A DNA stretch of 64,000 bases. Source: an uncultured Sutterella sp. (GTDB taxonomy: Bacteria > Pseudomonadota > Gammaproteobacteria > Burkholderiales > Burkholderiaceae_F). This document shows, in pieces, positions 28,817 through 38,048 of the stretch; position 1 is the first letter of the stretch, and every line of letters begins with the position of its first letter. Below the pieces are notes generated by a model. That model had not been told where the DNA came from. It ran no database searches and worked only from the letters and a program-made list of their open reading frames with translations. The position numbers and the translations under genes are program-made. The stretch is taken from positions 1 through 64,000 of the forward strand of contig CALEAW010000003.1 in NCBI GenBank assembly GCA_937943605.1, read 5' to 3'.

Positions 28817-29323
28817 ATGACTGAACATAAGGCAGCTCACCGTAAGGGAGCCCATTCAGGCCGTCACTTGGCCCGCGTCTTCGTGATGCTTGGACTCTAT
28901 CAGTGGTTGGCTGATCCAACACAGGATTACGCTAGCATTGAGGCGCATCTGTCGAGCCTCCTTCATGACGAAGGTGAGCCACTAGAAGGATGTGATATTC
29001 GTCCAGCTGATTTTGATCGTGCCGATAAGCCTCTCTTTACGCAACTTCTTTCAGGTGTGTTAGATCGTCACGCAGAAGTTGCTGAGATTATCGCGCGTCA
29101 TGCTGACCGTGAGTTGCACCGTATTTCTTTGGTGGAACGTGCGGTGCTTTTCATTGGTACGTATGAATTATTAGCCTGTCCCGAAACGCCGTGGCGTGTG
29201 GTTCTCAACGAGTCGATCGAACTCGTTAAGCAGTTCGGTAGCGGTTATCGTTTCACGAACGCTGTTCTCGAGCACGTAGCTCGTGAAGTGCGTCCCGAAG
29301 AAACGGAAGCTACGCAGGGCTGA
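28817..29323 (+). CDS. nusB: Transcription antitermination factor NusB
   Basis: NusB with S10 binds boxA RNA and assembles the rRNA antitermination complex. A boxA is visible in this window at 279. The helical core is recognisable in ARVFVMLGLYQWL, DRELHRISLVERAVLFIGTYEL and NESIELVKQFGSGYRFTNAVLEHV. It has 168 residues, somewhat longer than the E. coli 139, with a basic His-rich N-terminus. AAGGA precedes the start. A strong terminator ends the ribH-nusB unit. Confidence 0.95.
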   Translation: MTEHKAAHRKGAHSGRHLARVFVMLGLYQWLADPTQDYASIEAHLSSLLHDEGEPLEGCDIRPADFDRADKPLFTQLLSGVLDRHAEVAEIIARHADRELHRISLVERAVLFIGTYELLACPETPWRVVLNESIELVKQFGSGYRFTNAVLEHVAREVRPEETEATQG

Positions 29324-29346
29324 GGCCTGACATGAGATAAGCCAAA

Positions 29347-29382
29347 GGGTCGTTCCTTCAGCGTGGAGGAGCGACCTTTTTT
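29347..29382 (+). terminator. Terminator after nusB
   Basis: GGTCGTTCCT (29348-29357) pairs with AGGAGCGACC (29367-29376), with one G-T pair, and six T residues follow. Confidence 0.88.
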
Positions 29383-29424
29383 GTGCTCGGTCAAACAATG
29401 GGTTGTCTTTAAGGAGGTCAGAGG

Positions 29425-30420
29425 ATGCGTCGAGGCGAATTTCAAATTATTGATCGTTTTTTTACTTACGAAGGATTTGGTGAGTGGCGTAGCCAAGGCA
29501 TCGGTGATGATTGTGCGTTGATCGATACTGGTACGGGACGTATCGCCGTGACGACGGACATGATGGCGATCGGTACGCATTTTTTACCCAATGCAAATCC
29601 AGAGGACGTGGGCTATAAAGCTTTGGCTGTCAATTTGTCGGACTTGGCGGCGGCAGGCGCGTCACCTAGAGCGTTTTTTTTGTCTATTGGCCTCCCTGAA
29701 CGAGAAGATGCGTGGTTAGCGGCCTTTTCAAGGGGGTTAATGTCGTTGGCTCAGACTTCGGGGTGCGCATTGCTCGGAGGTGATACCACTCGAACGGCCG
29801 CGGTCGGTGATGCACGAGCGCCTGTCACCATATCAATTACTGCGATGGGAGCTTTACCCGAAGGAAAAGGGTTGGGTCGCGCAGGTGCACGTCCAGGGGA
29901 CGATATTTGGGTGTCTGGCACTTTAGGGGATGCGTATGCAGCGCTCAAACATCGTTGGGGACATTGGCAATTGATGCCTGATGCGGCAGAGACTGTTTTT
30001 GAACGAATGGATCGCCCGACACCGCGTAATGCATTGGGTTCAGCGTTGTTGGATTTAGCTACAGCGTGTGCCGATGTCTCCGATGGACTCAAGGCAGACT
30101 TAGGGCATATTTTGGAACGAAGCGAGGTAGGTGCTGACGTACTTTGGGATGCGGTGCCGATTTCATACGCATTACGCGCCTTAAGCGCTTCAGCGCAACA
30201 AGAGGCTGCTTTGATGGGGGGCGATGATTATGAGCTTGTTTTTACGGCGCCAGAAGCTTTAGCGCATCGAGTAGAACAGGTAGGATTGTTGACGCAGACC
30301 AGACTTACCCGTATTGGTAAGATTCGCGAAAAAGTCTCAGGCGATAATCTTACTGTACGTGCACAGAACGGCGTGATCATTACGACTCCAACCAACGGTT
30401 TTGATCATTTTGCTGTCTGA
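29425..30420 (+). CDS. thiL: Thiamine-monophosphate kinase
   Basis: ThiL phosphorylates thiamine monophosphate to thiamine diphosphate, the active cofactor. It belongs to the PurM-like ATPase fold. GDDCA at 27-31, NLSDLAAAGA at 70-79, LLGGDTTR and CADVSDGLKADLGHI are the family's ATP and magnesium sites. The 331 residues are typical. A perfect AAGGAGGT lies six bases before the ATG. No other thiamine gene is nearby. The thiL-pgpA-pncC order after nusB is standard for the group. Confidence 0.95.
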   Translation: MRRGEFQIIDRFFTYEGFGEWRSQGIGDDCALIDTGTGRIAVTTDMMAIGTHFLPNANPEDVGYKALAVNLSDLAAAGASPRAFFLSIGLPEREDAWLAAFSRGLMSLAQTSGCALLGGDTTRTAAVGDARAPVTISITAMGALPEGKGLGRAGARPGDDIWVSGTLGDAYAALKHRWGHWQLMPDAAETVFERMDRPTPRNALGSALLDLATACADVSDGLKADLGHILERSEVGADVLWDAVPISYALRALSASAQQEAALMGGDDYELVFTAPEALAHRVEQVGLLTQTRLTRIGKIREKVSGDNLTVRAQNGVIITTPTNGFDHFAV

Positions 30421-30483
30421 TACCCTCTGCATGGTGTTTAACTGCCACCGGTTGACCGGTGCTTCATTTGTCAGGAAGTAGAT

Positions 30484-31002
30484 ATGCTTCAGAAATACGA
30501 TGAATCCAACCCCGCCAATCAGATTGAGTTAACCAGTCGTTTTGTTTGGTCGCATCCTGCGCATATGATCGCGACTTTCTTTGGTGCTGGGCTACCGAGT
30601 AAGGCACCAGGTACTTATGGTACGTTAGCTGGTGCGCTTTCCTTTATTGTGCTAAGTCCAGCTGTCTCAACGGCAGGTTGGGTACTTCTGGCTTTAGTCC
30701 TTTTTGCCGCAGGGATTTGGGCATCTGACAAGGTCTCGCGTGATCTTGGGGTGAATGACCATAAGGGTGTCGTCGTTGACGAAGTTGTGGGTATTTGGTT
30801 GCTCTATGCTTTTTTGCCGGCAGGGACAGCTTGGTGGATCGCTGGTTTTGTAGCATTCCGCTTCTTTGACATCATGAAGTTGCCCCCCGTTGATGTCATT
30901 GATGAAAAGATGAAAAATGGCGTGGGTGTGATGCTCGATGATGTCGTTGCAGCTTTTTACGCTTGGGTTGTCGTGAGCATTTTGGGTTGGTTGTTTGGTT
31001 AA
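30484..31002 (+). CDS. pgpA: Phosphatidylglycerophosphatase A
   Basis: PgpA removes the phosphate from phosphatidylglycerol phosphate in the inner membrane, the last step to phosphatidylglycerol. The family motifs APGTYGTLAG at 41-50 and VVDEVVGIW at about 97-105 are present. Hydrophobic segments lie at about 51-80, 105-125 and 150-172. It has 172 residues, as expected. AGGA stands upstream of the ATG. pncC starts six bases after its stop. Confidence 0.93.
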   Translation: MLQKYDESNPANQIELTSRFVWSHPAHMIATFFGAGLPSKAPGTYGTLAGALSFIVLSPAVSTAGWVLLALVLFAAGIWASDKVSRDLGVNDHKGVVVDEVVGIWLLYAFLPAGTAWWIAGFVAFRFFDIMKLPPVDVIDEKMKNGVGVMLDDVVAAFYAWVVVSILGWLFG

Positions 31003-31008
31003 TCCGTT

Positions 31009-31548
31009 ATGTCTGACATCACGTCCAAAATTCTGCTCGCCGCTCAACAGTTAGGAATTGTCGCTAAAGACCGACATCATATTGTTGTGACGGCCGAAAG
31101 TTGTACTGGCGGCGGTATTGCTGCTGCCTTGACTGAAGTGGCTGGTAGTTCGGCTTGGTTTGAAGAAGGATTTGTCACGTATGCTGCATCGGCCAAGGTG
31201 GCCAGGCTTGACGTGAGACCAAGTTTGATTGAAACAGAAGGTGTTGTTAGCGAAGCTGTGGCGCAAGCAATGGCTCGAGGTGTATTGGCGCGTAACGCAA
31301 GTGCGACGTTATCCGTTGCCGTGACTGGCGTTGCTGGTCCTGGTGGGGGTACTGTAAAAACCCCTGTTGGGACAGTATGCATTGGTTGGGGCGAACGCTT
31401 CAATGAATCTATCGTGACTTGTTCTCGAACGATCTATGTGCCTGGTAGTCGTGCAACAGTGAGAGAGGCGACTGTGTTAGTTGCCTTAGATGGACTGATG
31501 GAACTCATGCGATTCGGTAATCCAGCCCTCATGCCATGCGAATACTGA
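31009..31548 (+). CDS. pncC: Nicotinamide-nucleotide amidohydrolase (CinA C-terminal family)
   Basis: PncC deamidates nicotinamide mononucleotide to nicotinic acid mononucleotide for NAD salvage. This is the stand-alone CinA C-terminal domain. The active-site serine is S31 in TAESCTGGGIA. GVAGPGGGT later in the protein is the second family block. At 179 residues there is no N-terminal MoeA-like domain, so it is not full-length CinA. No Shine-Dalgarno sequence is evident, and translation is probably coupled to pgpA, six bases upstream. Confidence 0.93.
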   Translation: MSDITSKILLAAQQLGIVAKDRHHIVVTAESCTGGGIAAALTEVAGSSAWFEEGFVTYAASAKVARLDVRPSLIETEGVVSEAVAQAMARGVLARNASATLSVAVTGVAGPGGGTVKTPVGTVCIGWGERFNESIVTCSRTIYVPGSRATVREATVLVALDGLMELMRFGNPALMPCEY

Positions 31549-31573
31549 TTACAATCAAATGACTGTAAAATCG

Positions 31574-31609
31574 GCGCCCTGCTTGATGACTCAGGCTGGG
31601 CGCTTTTTG
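31574..31609 (+). terminator. Terminator after pncC
   Basis: GCGCCC (31574-31579) and GGGCGC (31598-31603) form a GC-rich stem, followed by five T residues. The loop is long, but internal pairing (GCTTGA with TCAGGC) shortens it. Confidence 0.8.
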
Positions 31610-31658
31610 TCTCTTTTATTTTTATGAATTCAGGCCAAAGGGATAAAGGCTGGTTGGT

Positions 31659-32960
31659 ATGTCAAGTTGGTTTGATGTCTTCATTCTCGTCATTTTGATC
31701 GGGTTAAATGGCATGTTCGCGTTGAGCGAAGTCGCCCTGATTACAAGTCGTCGTGCGCGTTTACAGCATCTTTCTGAGGATGACGTGCCAGGTGCCAAGC
31801 GCGCCATGGAAATGAACGCGGATCCGAATCGCGCGCTTTCGACAATTCAAGTTGGGATTACGTCGATAGGATTGCTCTCTGGGATTTTCGGGGAAGCAGC
31901 GTTGGCCAAACCTGTCGCTGAGTGGTTAGTTTCTTTGGGAATGAATGAGTCGACGGCGTCGGCCTTAGGAACGGGGCTTGTTGTGGTGCTGTTGACGTAC
32001 TTTGCCATCGTGTTAGGTGAATTAGTGCCTAAGCGTATTGGTCAAATGACACCAGAAACGCTCGCTTGTCGTTTTTCGCCGATTCTCTATACGCTCTCGA
32101 TTGTTGCGGCGCCATTCGTTAAATTATTAAGTTATTCAACCTCGGCGATTTTACGTTGGTTGCGTATCGATACGAACTCTCAGGCCCCTGTGACTGAAGA
32201 AGAAATTCATGCCATGATTGATGAAGGTGAAGAATCAGGTGTGATTGAAACCGTCGAACGCGATATGGTGCGCAATGTTTTCCGATTAGATGATCGCCAA
32301 GTGGGCTCGTTGATGACGCCTCGCGGCGATATTGATTGGATTGACCTTGAAGATGAATTAGCGGTCAATATCGAAAAAATTCGCGGTTCAAAGCGTTCTC
32401 GTTTGCCGGTTTGTGTGGGAAGCTTGGATGATGTGAAGGGTTTCTGCTCGACTCGAACACTGCTTCAGCAGATGATGGAAAAAGGTAAACCTGATTTCAA
32501 AGACAATTTAACGGCTCCTGTTTATGTGCCAGAGTCTTTGACAGGGATGGAATTGCTTGAAAATTTCCGAAAGACCGATACACCTGTGGCTTTGGTTGTT
32601 GATGAATATGGTGAAGTGCAGGGCATTGTGACGCCTCGAGATGTGCTTGAAGCCATTGCGGGTGAATTTAAACCCGAACAGCCTGGTGATGCATGGGTGA
32701 CACGACGTGAAGATGGTTCTTTCTTATTGGACGGTATGATTCCTATCCCTGAATTGAAAGATGTCCTTGATATTAAGGCTGTGCCTGAAGAAGCACTGGG
32801 TCGATATAACACCCTTGCAGGTATGATGATGCTGTTGCTTGGTCGTCTGCCTAAAGAAGGTGATATCGCAGAATGGGACGGGTGGCGTTTAGAAATTATG
32901 GATATGGACCGTCGCCGAATTGATAAAGTGTTGGCAGCTAAGATTAAGACGCTTTCATAA
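31659..32960 (+). CDS. CNNM/CBS-domain membrane protein (CorC/HlyC family)
   Basis: The family is linked to magnesium or cobalt export and often annotated as hemolysin-like. The evidence here is structural only. The 433-residue protein has an N-terminal CNNM membrane domain (about 1-180) with helices at 5-25, 65-85, 95-120 and 130-150 and the motif ELVPKRIGQ. A CBS pair follows at about 205-335 (MTPRGDIDWID, then VDEYGEVQGIVTPRDVLEAI), and a CorC_HlyC domain from 345 (DGSFLLDGMIPI). It appears monocistronic or coupled to the next gene, 34 bases on. Confidence 0.9.
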   Translation: MSSWFDVFILVILIGLNGMFALSEVALITSRRARLQHLSEDDVPGAKRAMEMNADPNRALSTIQVGITSIGLLSGIFGEAALAKPVAEWLVSLGMNESTASALGTGLVVVLLTYFAIVLGELVPKRIGQMTPETLACRFSPILYTLSIVAAPFVKLLSYSTSAILRWLRIDTNSQAPVTEEEIHAMIDEGEESGVIETVERDMVRNVFRLDDRQVGSLMTPRGDIDWIDLEDELAVNIEKIRGSKRSRLPVCVGSLDDVKGFCSTRTLLQQMMEKGKPDFKDNLTAPVYVPESLTGMELLENFRKTDTPVALVVDEYGEVQGIVTPRDVLEAIAGEFKPEQPGDAWVTRREDGSFLLDGMIPIPELKDVLDIKAVPEEALGRYNTLAGMMMLLLGRLPKEGDIAEWDGWRLEIMDMDRRRIDKVLAAKIKTLS

Positions 32961-32994
32961 GTCGGTATAAGGTAATCGTATAGGAGGAGTGATA

Positions 32995-34167
32995 ATGAGT
33001 GAAAAGCGAGCTCAATGGTTTGGGGTGGCGGCGGGTGGAGCCGTTTTACTGGGTGCAGTCGCTGCTGGTGGTATCCTGTGGCAGGGCACGGTTTTTGATC
33101 AGCAATTCGAAGAGATTGCTCGTAAGCTCTCGGATGATGGTGTCAAGGTAGGCCTCTCGATCAGCGCTGAAGAAACAGCTCGTAGTTTCACGGGACGCGA
33201 AGTGGCGATCACGGTGAAGGATGGTCAGTTGGCTTTTCGATGGACTGGGCGCGCGACCTTCGGTTTTGGGACAAAAGCCAAGTTGACTTTGGATCGTGAG
33301 TTTGGATCTGCGCCTGAGTTACCCAACTTTGGTCTTGATGGATATGAAGACCAAATTAAGGTGAACGTGGGTTTAACGGGTGACGCCACGTATGAGTGGA
33401 CGGTGAAACCTTTCCGTGTCAAAGACGATCCTGTTTTGTGTAGTGTGGCTGGTTTTACGTTGACGGCTGATAAGCATCTCAAGAAGACCGATTTGCTGTG
33501 GCATGGTATGACGTGTCAAGCGGATGAAGAACGCTTGGTGACAGGGCCTGTGAGCATCAAGGCGCACGAAGACGGTGCTGAAGGGCGTATAGAGGTTCAA
33601 GTCAAAGGTGGCGAGCTGACGAGCCAGGGCGTAGGTGGTTTAGTGACGGTTGAAGGGTATACATTGCATAGCCTTCAAACTCGTCAAAAGGTCAACGAGT
33701 CGCAGACCGAGACTACGACACCCCCTCTATATGAACAGCAGTGGACCTGGACACTCTCTCAACTTAAGCTTGACGGTCAGACAGCATTAGATGGTTGGAA
33801 GGGCAAAGTTCGCCTTGAAAATGTGCCTGAAAGCTTTATCGCTCAGATGGCCGCAGGCGCTTTGGTTGATGTTGAGATGTTGATGCCGTTAATTCTTTCG
33901 AATGATCTGAAGGCTAAGCTTGAAGAATGTGTCTTCGAGCGTCAGCAAAAGCAAGTCTCGATTACTGGCCAGCTTGCTCGTGAATCCAATCAGTTAGGAA
34001 GTTTTACGGTCAATATCGATCGTGAGTTTGCTCAGGATGAACCTGTCTGGACAGATTCTGTGAAGGAATTGGTGTCAGAAGGTGCTTTACGTGAAAGTGA
34101 AGGCGCTTGGGTTTCTCAGATTGACATTACAGAAGAGGGAATTTTGGTCAACGGTCGCGTTTACTAG
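32995..34167 (+). CDS. Membrane-anchored extracytoplasmic protein of uncertain family (possibly DUF945-like)
   Basis: I do not recognise it firmly. The 390-residue product has one N-terminal hydrophobic helix (about 8-28, VAAGGAVLLGAVAAGG) and a long soluble beta-rich part, so it is probably anchored in the inner membrane and faces the periplasm. The architecture of an N-terminal anchor and repeating beta-strand segments recalls YdgA/DUF945 proteins. Two cysteines (VLCSVAG and MTCQAD) could form a disulfide. The start is the ATG seven bases after AGGAGG; a GTG six bases earlier overlaps that site. It ends at a bidirectional terminator. Confidence 0.7.
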   Translation: MSEKRAQWFGVAAGGAVLLGAVAAGGILWQGTVFDQQFEEIARKLSDDGVKVGLSISAEETARSFTGREVAITVKDGQLAFRWTGRATFGFGTKAKLTLDREFGSAPELPNFGLDGYEDQIKVNVGLTGDATYEWTVKPFRVKDDPVLCSVAGFTLTADKHLKKTDLLWHGMTCQADEERLVTGPVSIKAHEDGAEGRIEVQVKGGELTSQGVGGLVTVEGYTLHSLQTRQKVNESQTETTTPPLYEQQWTWTLSQLKLDGQTALDGWKGKVRLENVPESFIAQMAAGALVDVEMLMPLILSNDLKAKLEECVFERQQKQVSITGQLARESNQLGSFTVNIDREFAQDEPVWTDSVKELVSEGALRESEGAWVSQIDITEEGILVNGRVY

Positions 34168-34193
34168 GCGATACGTAGACTAGTAGATCAAAC

Positions 34194-34221
34194 AAAAGCC
34201 GACTTATTTAAGTCGGCTTTT
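34194..34221. terminator. Bidirectional terminator before pyrF
   Basis: AAAAGCCGACTTA and TAAGTCGGCTTTT form a 13-bp perfect stem with a 2-base loop. Flanking A and T runs let it act on both convergent units. Confidence 0.88.
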
Positions 34222-34246
34222 GATTTAATGAGCGCTATTGAGCGCA

Positions 34247-35062
34247 TTAGCAGGCGGCAGTGCGAATGGCATCACGGGTTGCGATCGCGGCCTTGCGAGC
34301 CGCATCCTTCCAGTCATCTTCTGCGCTAGCATAAATAATGGCGCGGCCAGAGTTAATGACCATGCCTGTGTGGTTAGCTGTTTGGCCAGCCTGTACGCAA
34401 GCGTGGATATCGCCACCTTGAGCGCCAATGCCAGGGACGAGCAACGGAAGGGTCGGGGCAATACGACGGACATTCGCTAGTTCATTCGGGTATGTGGCGC
34501 CAACAACCAAACCGAGTTCACCAGATAAATTCCATTCTGTTGCAGCTAAGCGCGCGAGACGTTCATAGATGCGTTCGCCATTTACTTCCAACATCTGAAT
34601 GTCGTCTCCACCAGGGTTAGAGGTGCGGCAAAGAATAAAGGCGCCCTTATCTTCGTAAGCTAAATAGGGTTTGATCGTATCAAAGCCCATGAAAGGGGAA
34701 AGCGTGACGCAGTCAGCTTTAAAGCGTTCAAACGCTTCACGAGCATAGTGTTCTGCGGTCGAACCGATGTCACCGCGCTTTGCATCAAGAATAACAGGAA
34801 CCTTGGGATAGTTCGTGTGAATGTACTCAATAATGGCCGTGAGTTCAGCTTCAGCACCACACGAAGCAAAATAAGCAATCTGTGGCTTAAAAGCACAGAC
34901 GAGATCAGCCGTGGCATCCACGATGCCGCAACAAAAATCATAGATCGCGGTACTACGACCCGCGAGTTCGTGCGGGAAGCGCGTTGGATTTGGATCGAGA
35001 CCAACGCAAAGCATGGAACCAGCGTTTTGCCAACGCTCGTTGAGCATTTCGGTGAACTTCAT
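34247..35062 (-). CDS. pyrF: Orotidine 5'-phosphate decarboxylase
   Basis: PyrF turns OMP into UMP, the last step of pyrimidine synthesis. The catalytic block is D93-A-K95-R-G-D98 (DAKRGDIG). SPFMGFDTIKPYL and CRTSNPGGDD mark the type 2 branch, common in Burkholderiales and mycobacteria. It has 271 residues, longer than the 245 of the E. coli type, as expected for type 2. It is transcribed alone on the minus strand, with a short AAGGCC element before the start. Confidence 0.95.
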   Translation of the reverse strand: MKFTEMLNERWQNAGSMLCVGLDPNPTRFPHELAGRSTAIYDFCCGIVDATADLVCAFKPQIAYFASCGAEAELTAIIEYIHTNYPKVPVILDAKRGDIGSTAEHYAREAFERFKADCVTLSPFMGFDTIKPYLAYEDKGAFILCRTSNPGGDDIQMLEVNGERIYERLARLAATEWNLSGELGLVVGATYPNELANVRRIAPTLPLLVPGIGAQGGDIHACVQAGQTANHTGMVINSGRAIIYASAEDDWKDAARKAAIATRDAIRTAAC

Positions 35063-35206
35063 TTAAGGCCTTCCGAGGAGTTATACATCGGGCGGTATCT
35101 TAACAAATTCTTTCGACATTGAGTCAATAATCTCGTATGCTCTAGGTTAGAGCGTAAAGCAGTTCGCTATAAACGCTTCTCTCTTGACTTTTTTGGAGGC
35201 GCTAAG

Positions 35207-35806
35207 ATGCCTTTTTCACGTCGTCAAATGCTCGCGAGCATCGGCCTATTAGGCGTAGGTGTCTTATCGAGCCCAGTTGCTATGGCTACCCAAAGTCGTT
35301 GGCCTAAAAAACCGCCCGTGCCGACGGATTTTAATGCTGAAGAGTATTTCGTGGAGTTGTCAGAGCATGGCCATGGTTTAGTGTTCGGGAACCCCGATGC
35401 TAAAGCAGTCGTGTTCATGACCTTTGATACGCAATGTCGTTGGTGTGTTTGGCAATACCAACAGTTTGAGCCTTATTTTGATCGCGTGAAATTTGTTTGG
35501 CATCCTGTGGCGGTTTTGAATCCATGGAGTGAACTGCAAGGTGCGGCTATTTTGAGTGCTAAGGATCCTCAGGCTACATTCTTGAAGCATGAAGAACATA
35601 TCCAGGATCCCAATTTCAAGGGACTTGATGTGCGTGGCATGACATTGCCCTTTGAGGCTCGTGAAGCGGTATGGACTAACACCAAGATTTTCCGGCGCTC
35701 TGGGGCACGTGAAGTGCCTTTTGGTGTGCTACGCCAACCTGATGGTCGTTATATTGCTGTGGCTGAACAAACGGGGGATTCTTTCGCAAAGTTAGCCGGT
35801 TTCTAA
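35207..35806 (+). CDS. Tat-type exported thioredoxin-fold protein (DsbG/DsbC-like)
   Basis: The 199-residue protein is a periplasmic thiol-disulfide protein. The N-terminus SRRQMLASIG followed by a hydrophobic stretch to AMA (about 27) looks like a twin-arginine signal. The redox site is C77-R-W-C80, and the cis-proline loop is VPFGV (P171). Between them is a helical insert, as in DsbA/DsbG-like folds. No DsbC-type dimerisation domain is present, so it is a short monomeric variant. A Tat signal would mean export after folding. GGAGG lies upstream. The ScsB-like reductase at 39695 is a candidate electron donor. Confidence 0.85.
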   Translation: MPFSRRQMLASIGLLGVGVLSSPVAMATQSRWPKKPPVPTDFNAEEYFVELSEHGHGLVFGNPDAKAVVFMTFDTQCRWCVWQYQQFEPYFDRVKFVWHPVAVLNPWSELQGAAILSAKDPQATFLKHEEHIQDPNFKGLDVRGMTLPFEAREAVWTNTKIFRRSGAREVPFGVLRQPDGRYIAVAEQTGDSFAKLAGF

Positions 35807-35823
35807 GCTATTGGCATAGGAAC

Positions 35824-35860
35824 AAAAAAATGCGACAGCGTGATAGCTGTCGCATTTTTT
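35824..35860. terminator. Bidirectional terminator between the thioredoxin-fold gene and groEL
   Basis: AAAAATGCGACAGC and GCTGTCGCATTTTT form a 14-bp perfect stem with a 6-base loop, and A and T runs flank it. A second 9-bp hairpin (GTGATCGTT with AACGATCAC at 35873-35896) lies on the groEL side. Confidence 0.88.
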
Positions 35861-35921
35861 ATATCTGAGCTCGTGATCGTTCGTTTAAACGATCACAAAA
35901 CCTAATAGCAGATGTTGTTGA

Positions 35922-37559
35922 TTACATCATGCCGGGCATGCCGCCCATGCCGTCCATGCCGGCGGGCAACGGCTTATCTTCCTGCGGAAGGTCGGCCACC
36001 ATGCAATCCGTCGTAAGGATGAGAGAGGCCACAGAAGCAGCGTTCTGAAGAGCCGTACGGGTCACCTTCGTCGGGTCGAGAACGCCCATTTCAACGAGGT
36101 CACCGTATTCACCCGTCTGAGCGTTGTAACCAAAGTTGCCTTCACCGTTAGCCACCGTGTTCACCACGACGCTCGGTTCGTCGCCAGCGTTAGCGACGAT
36201 CTGACGAAGCGGTTCTTCCATGGCGCGAAGAACGATACGGATACCGGCGTTCTGTTCGTCGTTGTCACCCTTGAGGTCACGGATGGCCTGCTTGGCGCGG
36301 ATGAGAGCCACACCACCACCGGCCACGATACCCTCTTCAACGGCAGCGCGGGTAGCGTGAAGAGCGTCTTCAACGCGAGCCTTCTTTTCCTTCATTTCAA
36401 CTTCGGTAGCTGCACCGACCTTGATCAAGGCAACGCCACCAGCGAGCTTGGCAACGCGTTCCTGAAGTTTTTCACGATCGTAGTCGCTCGTGGCGGCATC
36501 GATCTGTGTGCGGATGTTCTTCACACGGTTTTCGATGGCTTCAGCCTGGCCAGCGCCATCGATAATCGTGGTGTTTTCCTTCGTGATTTCGATCTTCTTG
36601 GCCGTACCAAGCTGTTCGAGCGTGGCCTTGTCGAGGCTCAAGCCGATGTTGGTAGAGATGACCGTGCCGCCCGTGAGGACAGCGATGTCTTCGAGCATGG
36701 CAGCGCGACGGTCGCCAAAACCCGGAGCCTTAACAGCGGCAACCTTGAGGATGCCACGGATGGAGTTCACAACGAGGGTAGCAAGGGCTTCACCGTCGAT
36801 GTCTTCAGCAATGATGACGAGCGGACGAGCGGCCTTGGCAACCTGTTCGAGAATCGGAAGGAGTTCACGAATATTGCTGATCTTCTTGTCGTGAAGAAGA
36901 ATGAACGGGTTGTCGAGAACGGCAGCCTGCTTTTCCGGCTGGTTGATGAAGTACGGGGAGAGGTAGCCGCGGTCGAACTGCATACCTTCAACGACTTCGA
37001 GTTCGTTCTTGAGGCTCTTGCCGTCTTCAACCGTGATCACGCCTTCCTTACCCACCTTGTCCATGGCTTCGGAAATGATCGTACCGATTTCAGCGTCGGA
37101 GTTAGCGGAGATGGAGCCAACCTGAGCGATTTCCTTGTTGGTCGTCGTCGGCTTGCTGATCAAACGGAGTTCTTCAATAGCGGCGGCAACAGCCTTGTCG
37201 ATACCGCGCTTGAGGTCCATTGGGTTCATGCCAGCGGCAACGAACTTCATACCTTCGTCAACGATAGCCTGAGCGAGCACCGTAGCGGTCGTCGTACCGT
37301 CACCAGCGTTGTCGCTGGTTTTGGAGGCCACTTCACGCACCATGCAGGCGCCCATGTTTTCGAACTTGTCCTTGAGTTCGATTTCCTTGGCGACAGACAC
37401 ACCGTCCTTCGTCACCGTTGGGCCGCCGAAAGCGCGTTCGAGCACCACGTTACGACCCTTCGGGCCGAGCGTGACCTTGACAGCGTTAGCGAGCACGTTA
37501 ATACCACGAACCATCTTGGAGCGGGCGTCATCACCGAAAAGAACCTGCTTAGCAGCCAT
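35922..37559 (-). CDS. groEL: Chaperonin GroEL
   Basis: GroEL is the ATP-driven folding chamber. The 545-residue protein starts MAAKQVLFGDDARSKMVRG and has GPKGRNVVLE, the ATP site DGTTTATVLAQ and the flexible GGM-type tail (MDGMGGMPGMM). It lies 62 bases behind groES in the usual operon order. The gene is strongly codon-biased, rich in C-ending codons. This bias leaves a long open frame on the opposite strand, which is not a gene. Confidence 0.99.
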   Translation of the reverse strand: MAAKQVLFGDDARSKMVRGINVLANAVKVTLGPKGRNVVLERAFGGPTVTKDGVSVAKEIELKDKFENMGACMVREVASKTSDNAGDGTTTATVLAQAIVDEGMKFVAAGMNPMDLKRGIDKAVAAAIEELRLISKPTTTNKEIAQVGSISANSDAEIGTIISEAMDKVGKEGVITVEDGKSLKNELEVVEGMQFDRGYLSPYFINQPEKQAAVLDNPFILLHDKKISNIRELLPILEQVAKAARPLVIIAEDIDGEALATLVVNSIRGILKVAAVKAPGFGDRRAAMLEDIAVLTGGTVISTNIGLSLDKATLEQLGTAKKIEITKENTTIIDGAGQAEAIENRVKNIRTQIDAATSDYDREKLQERVAKLAGGVALIKVGAATEVEMKEKKARVEDALHATRAAVEEGIVAGGGVALIRAKQAIRDLKGDNDEQNAGIRIVLRAMEEPLRQIVANAGDEPSVVVNTVANGEGNFGYNAQTGEYGDLVEMGVLDPTKVTRTALQNAASVASLILTTDCMVADLPQEDKPLPAGMDGMGGMPGMM

Positions 37560-37621
37560 TTCTTTAATCCTTTATCTATTTGAAAAACGTTAAATCTTGA
37601 TGTGTTCTTGGCAGTGCGAAC

Positions 37622-37909
37622 TTATTCGAGCACACCCATGATGTCTTCTTCGCGCATAACGAGGAGCTCTTCGCCGTCAACCTTGACGGTCTGACCAGAG
37701 TACTTGCCGAAGAGAACACGATCACCGACCTTGACGTCGAGCGCAATGACGCGACCGGCTTCGTCACGCTTGCCCGGACCGACAGCAATCACTTCACCCT
37801 GATCAGGCTTTTCGCCGGCAGAGTCAGGAATGACGATGCCGAAGGAAGTGGTCGTTTCAGCAGCAAGACGCTTGATGATGACGCGGTCATGCAACGGACG
37901 GATCTGCAT
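37622..37909 (-). CDS. groES: Co-chaperonin GroES
   Basis: GroES caps the GroEL ring. The 95-residue protein starts MQIRPLHDRVIIKRLAAE, has the mobile loop TTSFGIVIPDSAGEKP and ends VMREEDIMGVLE, all standard. It is the first gene of the operon, preceded by a heat-shock promoter at 38049-38076 and a leader of about 130 nt. GGAGAAC lies upstream of the start. Confidence 0.99.
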   Translation of the reverse strand: MQIRPLHDRVIIKRLAAETTTSFGIVIPDSAGEKPDQGEVIAVGPGKRDEAGRVIALDVKVGDRVLFGKYSGQTVKVDGEELLVMREEDIMGVLE

Positions 37910-38048
37910 TTGTTGTTCTCCAAATAAAACAGTCTGTTTTTTAAGGGACTCGCAACGAATCTTTGTTGGGAGTCACCGACAATTCAGTTGTAAAAATCGG
38001 TGCCAAAATAACGTCAATATAAGGACGCTGTCTTAGCATTTAGAGGCT

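Noticed and set aside
36357..37583. Long open frame of 408 codons on the strand opposite groEL
   Set aside because: It mirrors the strong codon bias of groEL, which avoids stop codons on the reverse strand. It has no ribosome site, no family signature and low-complexity composition.
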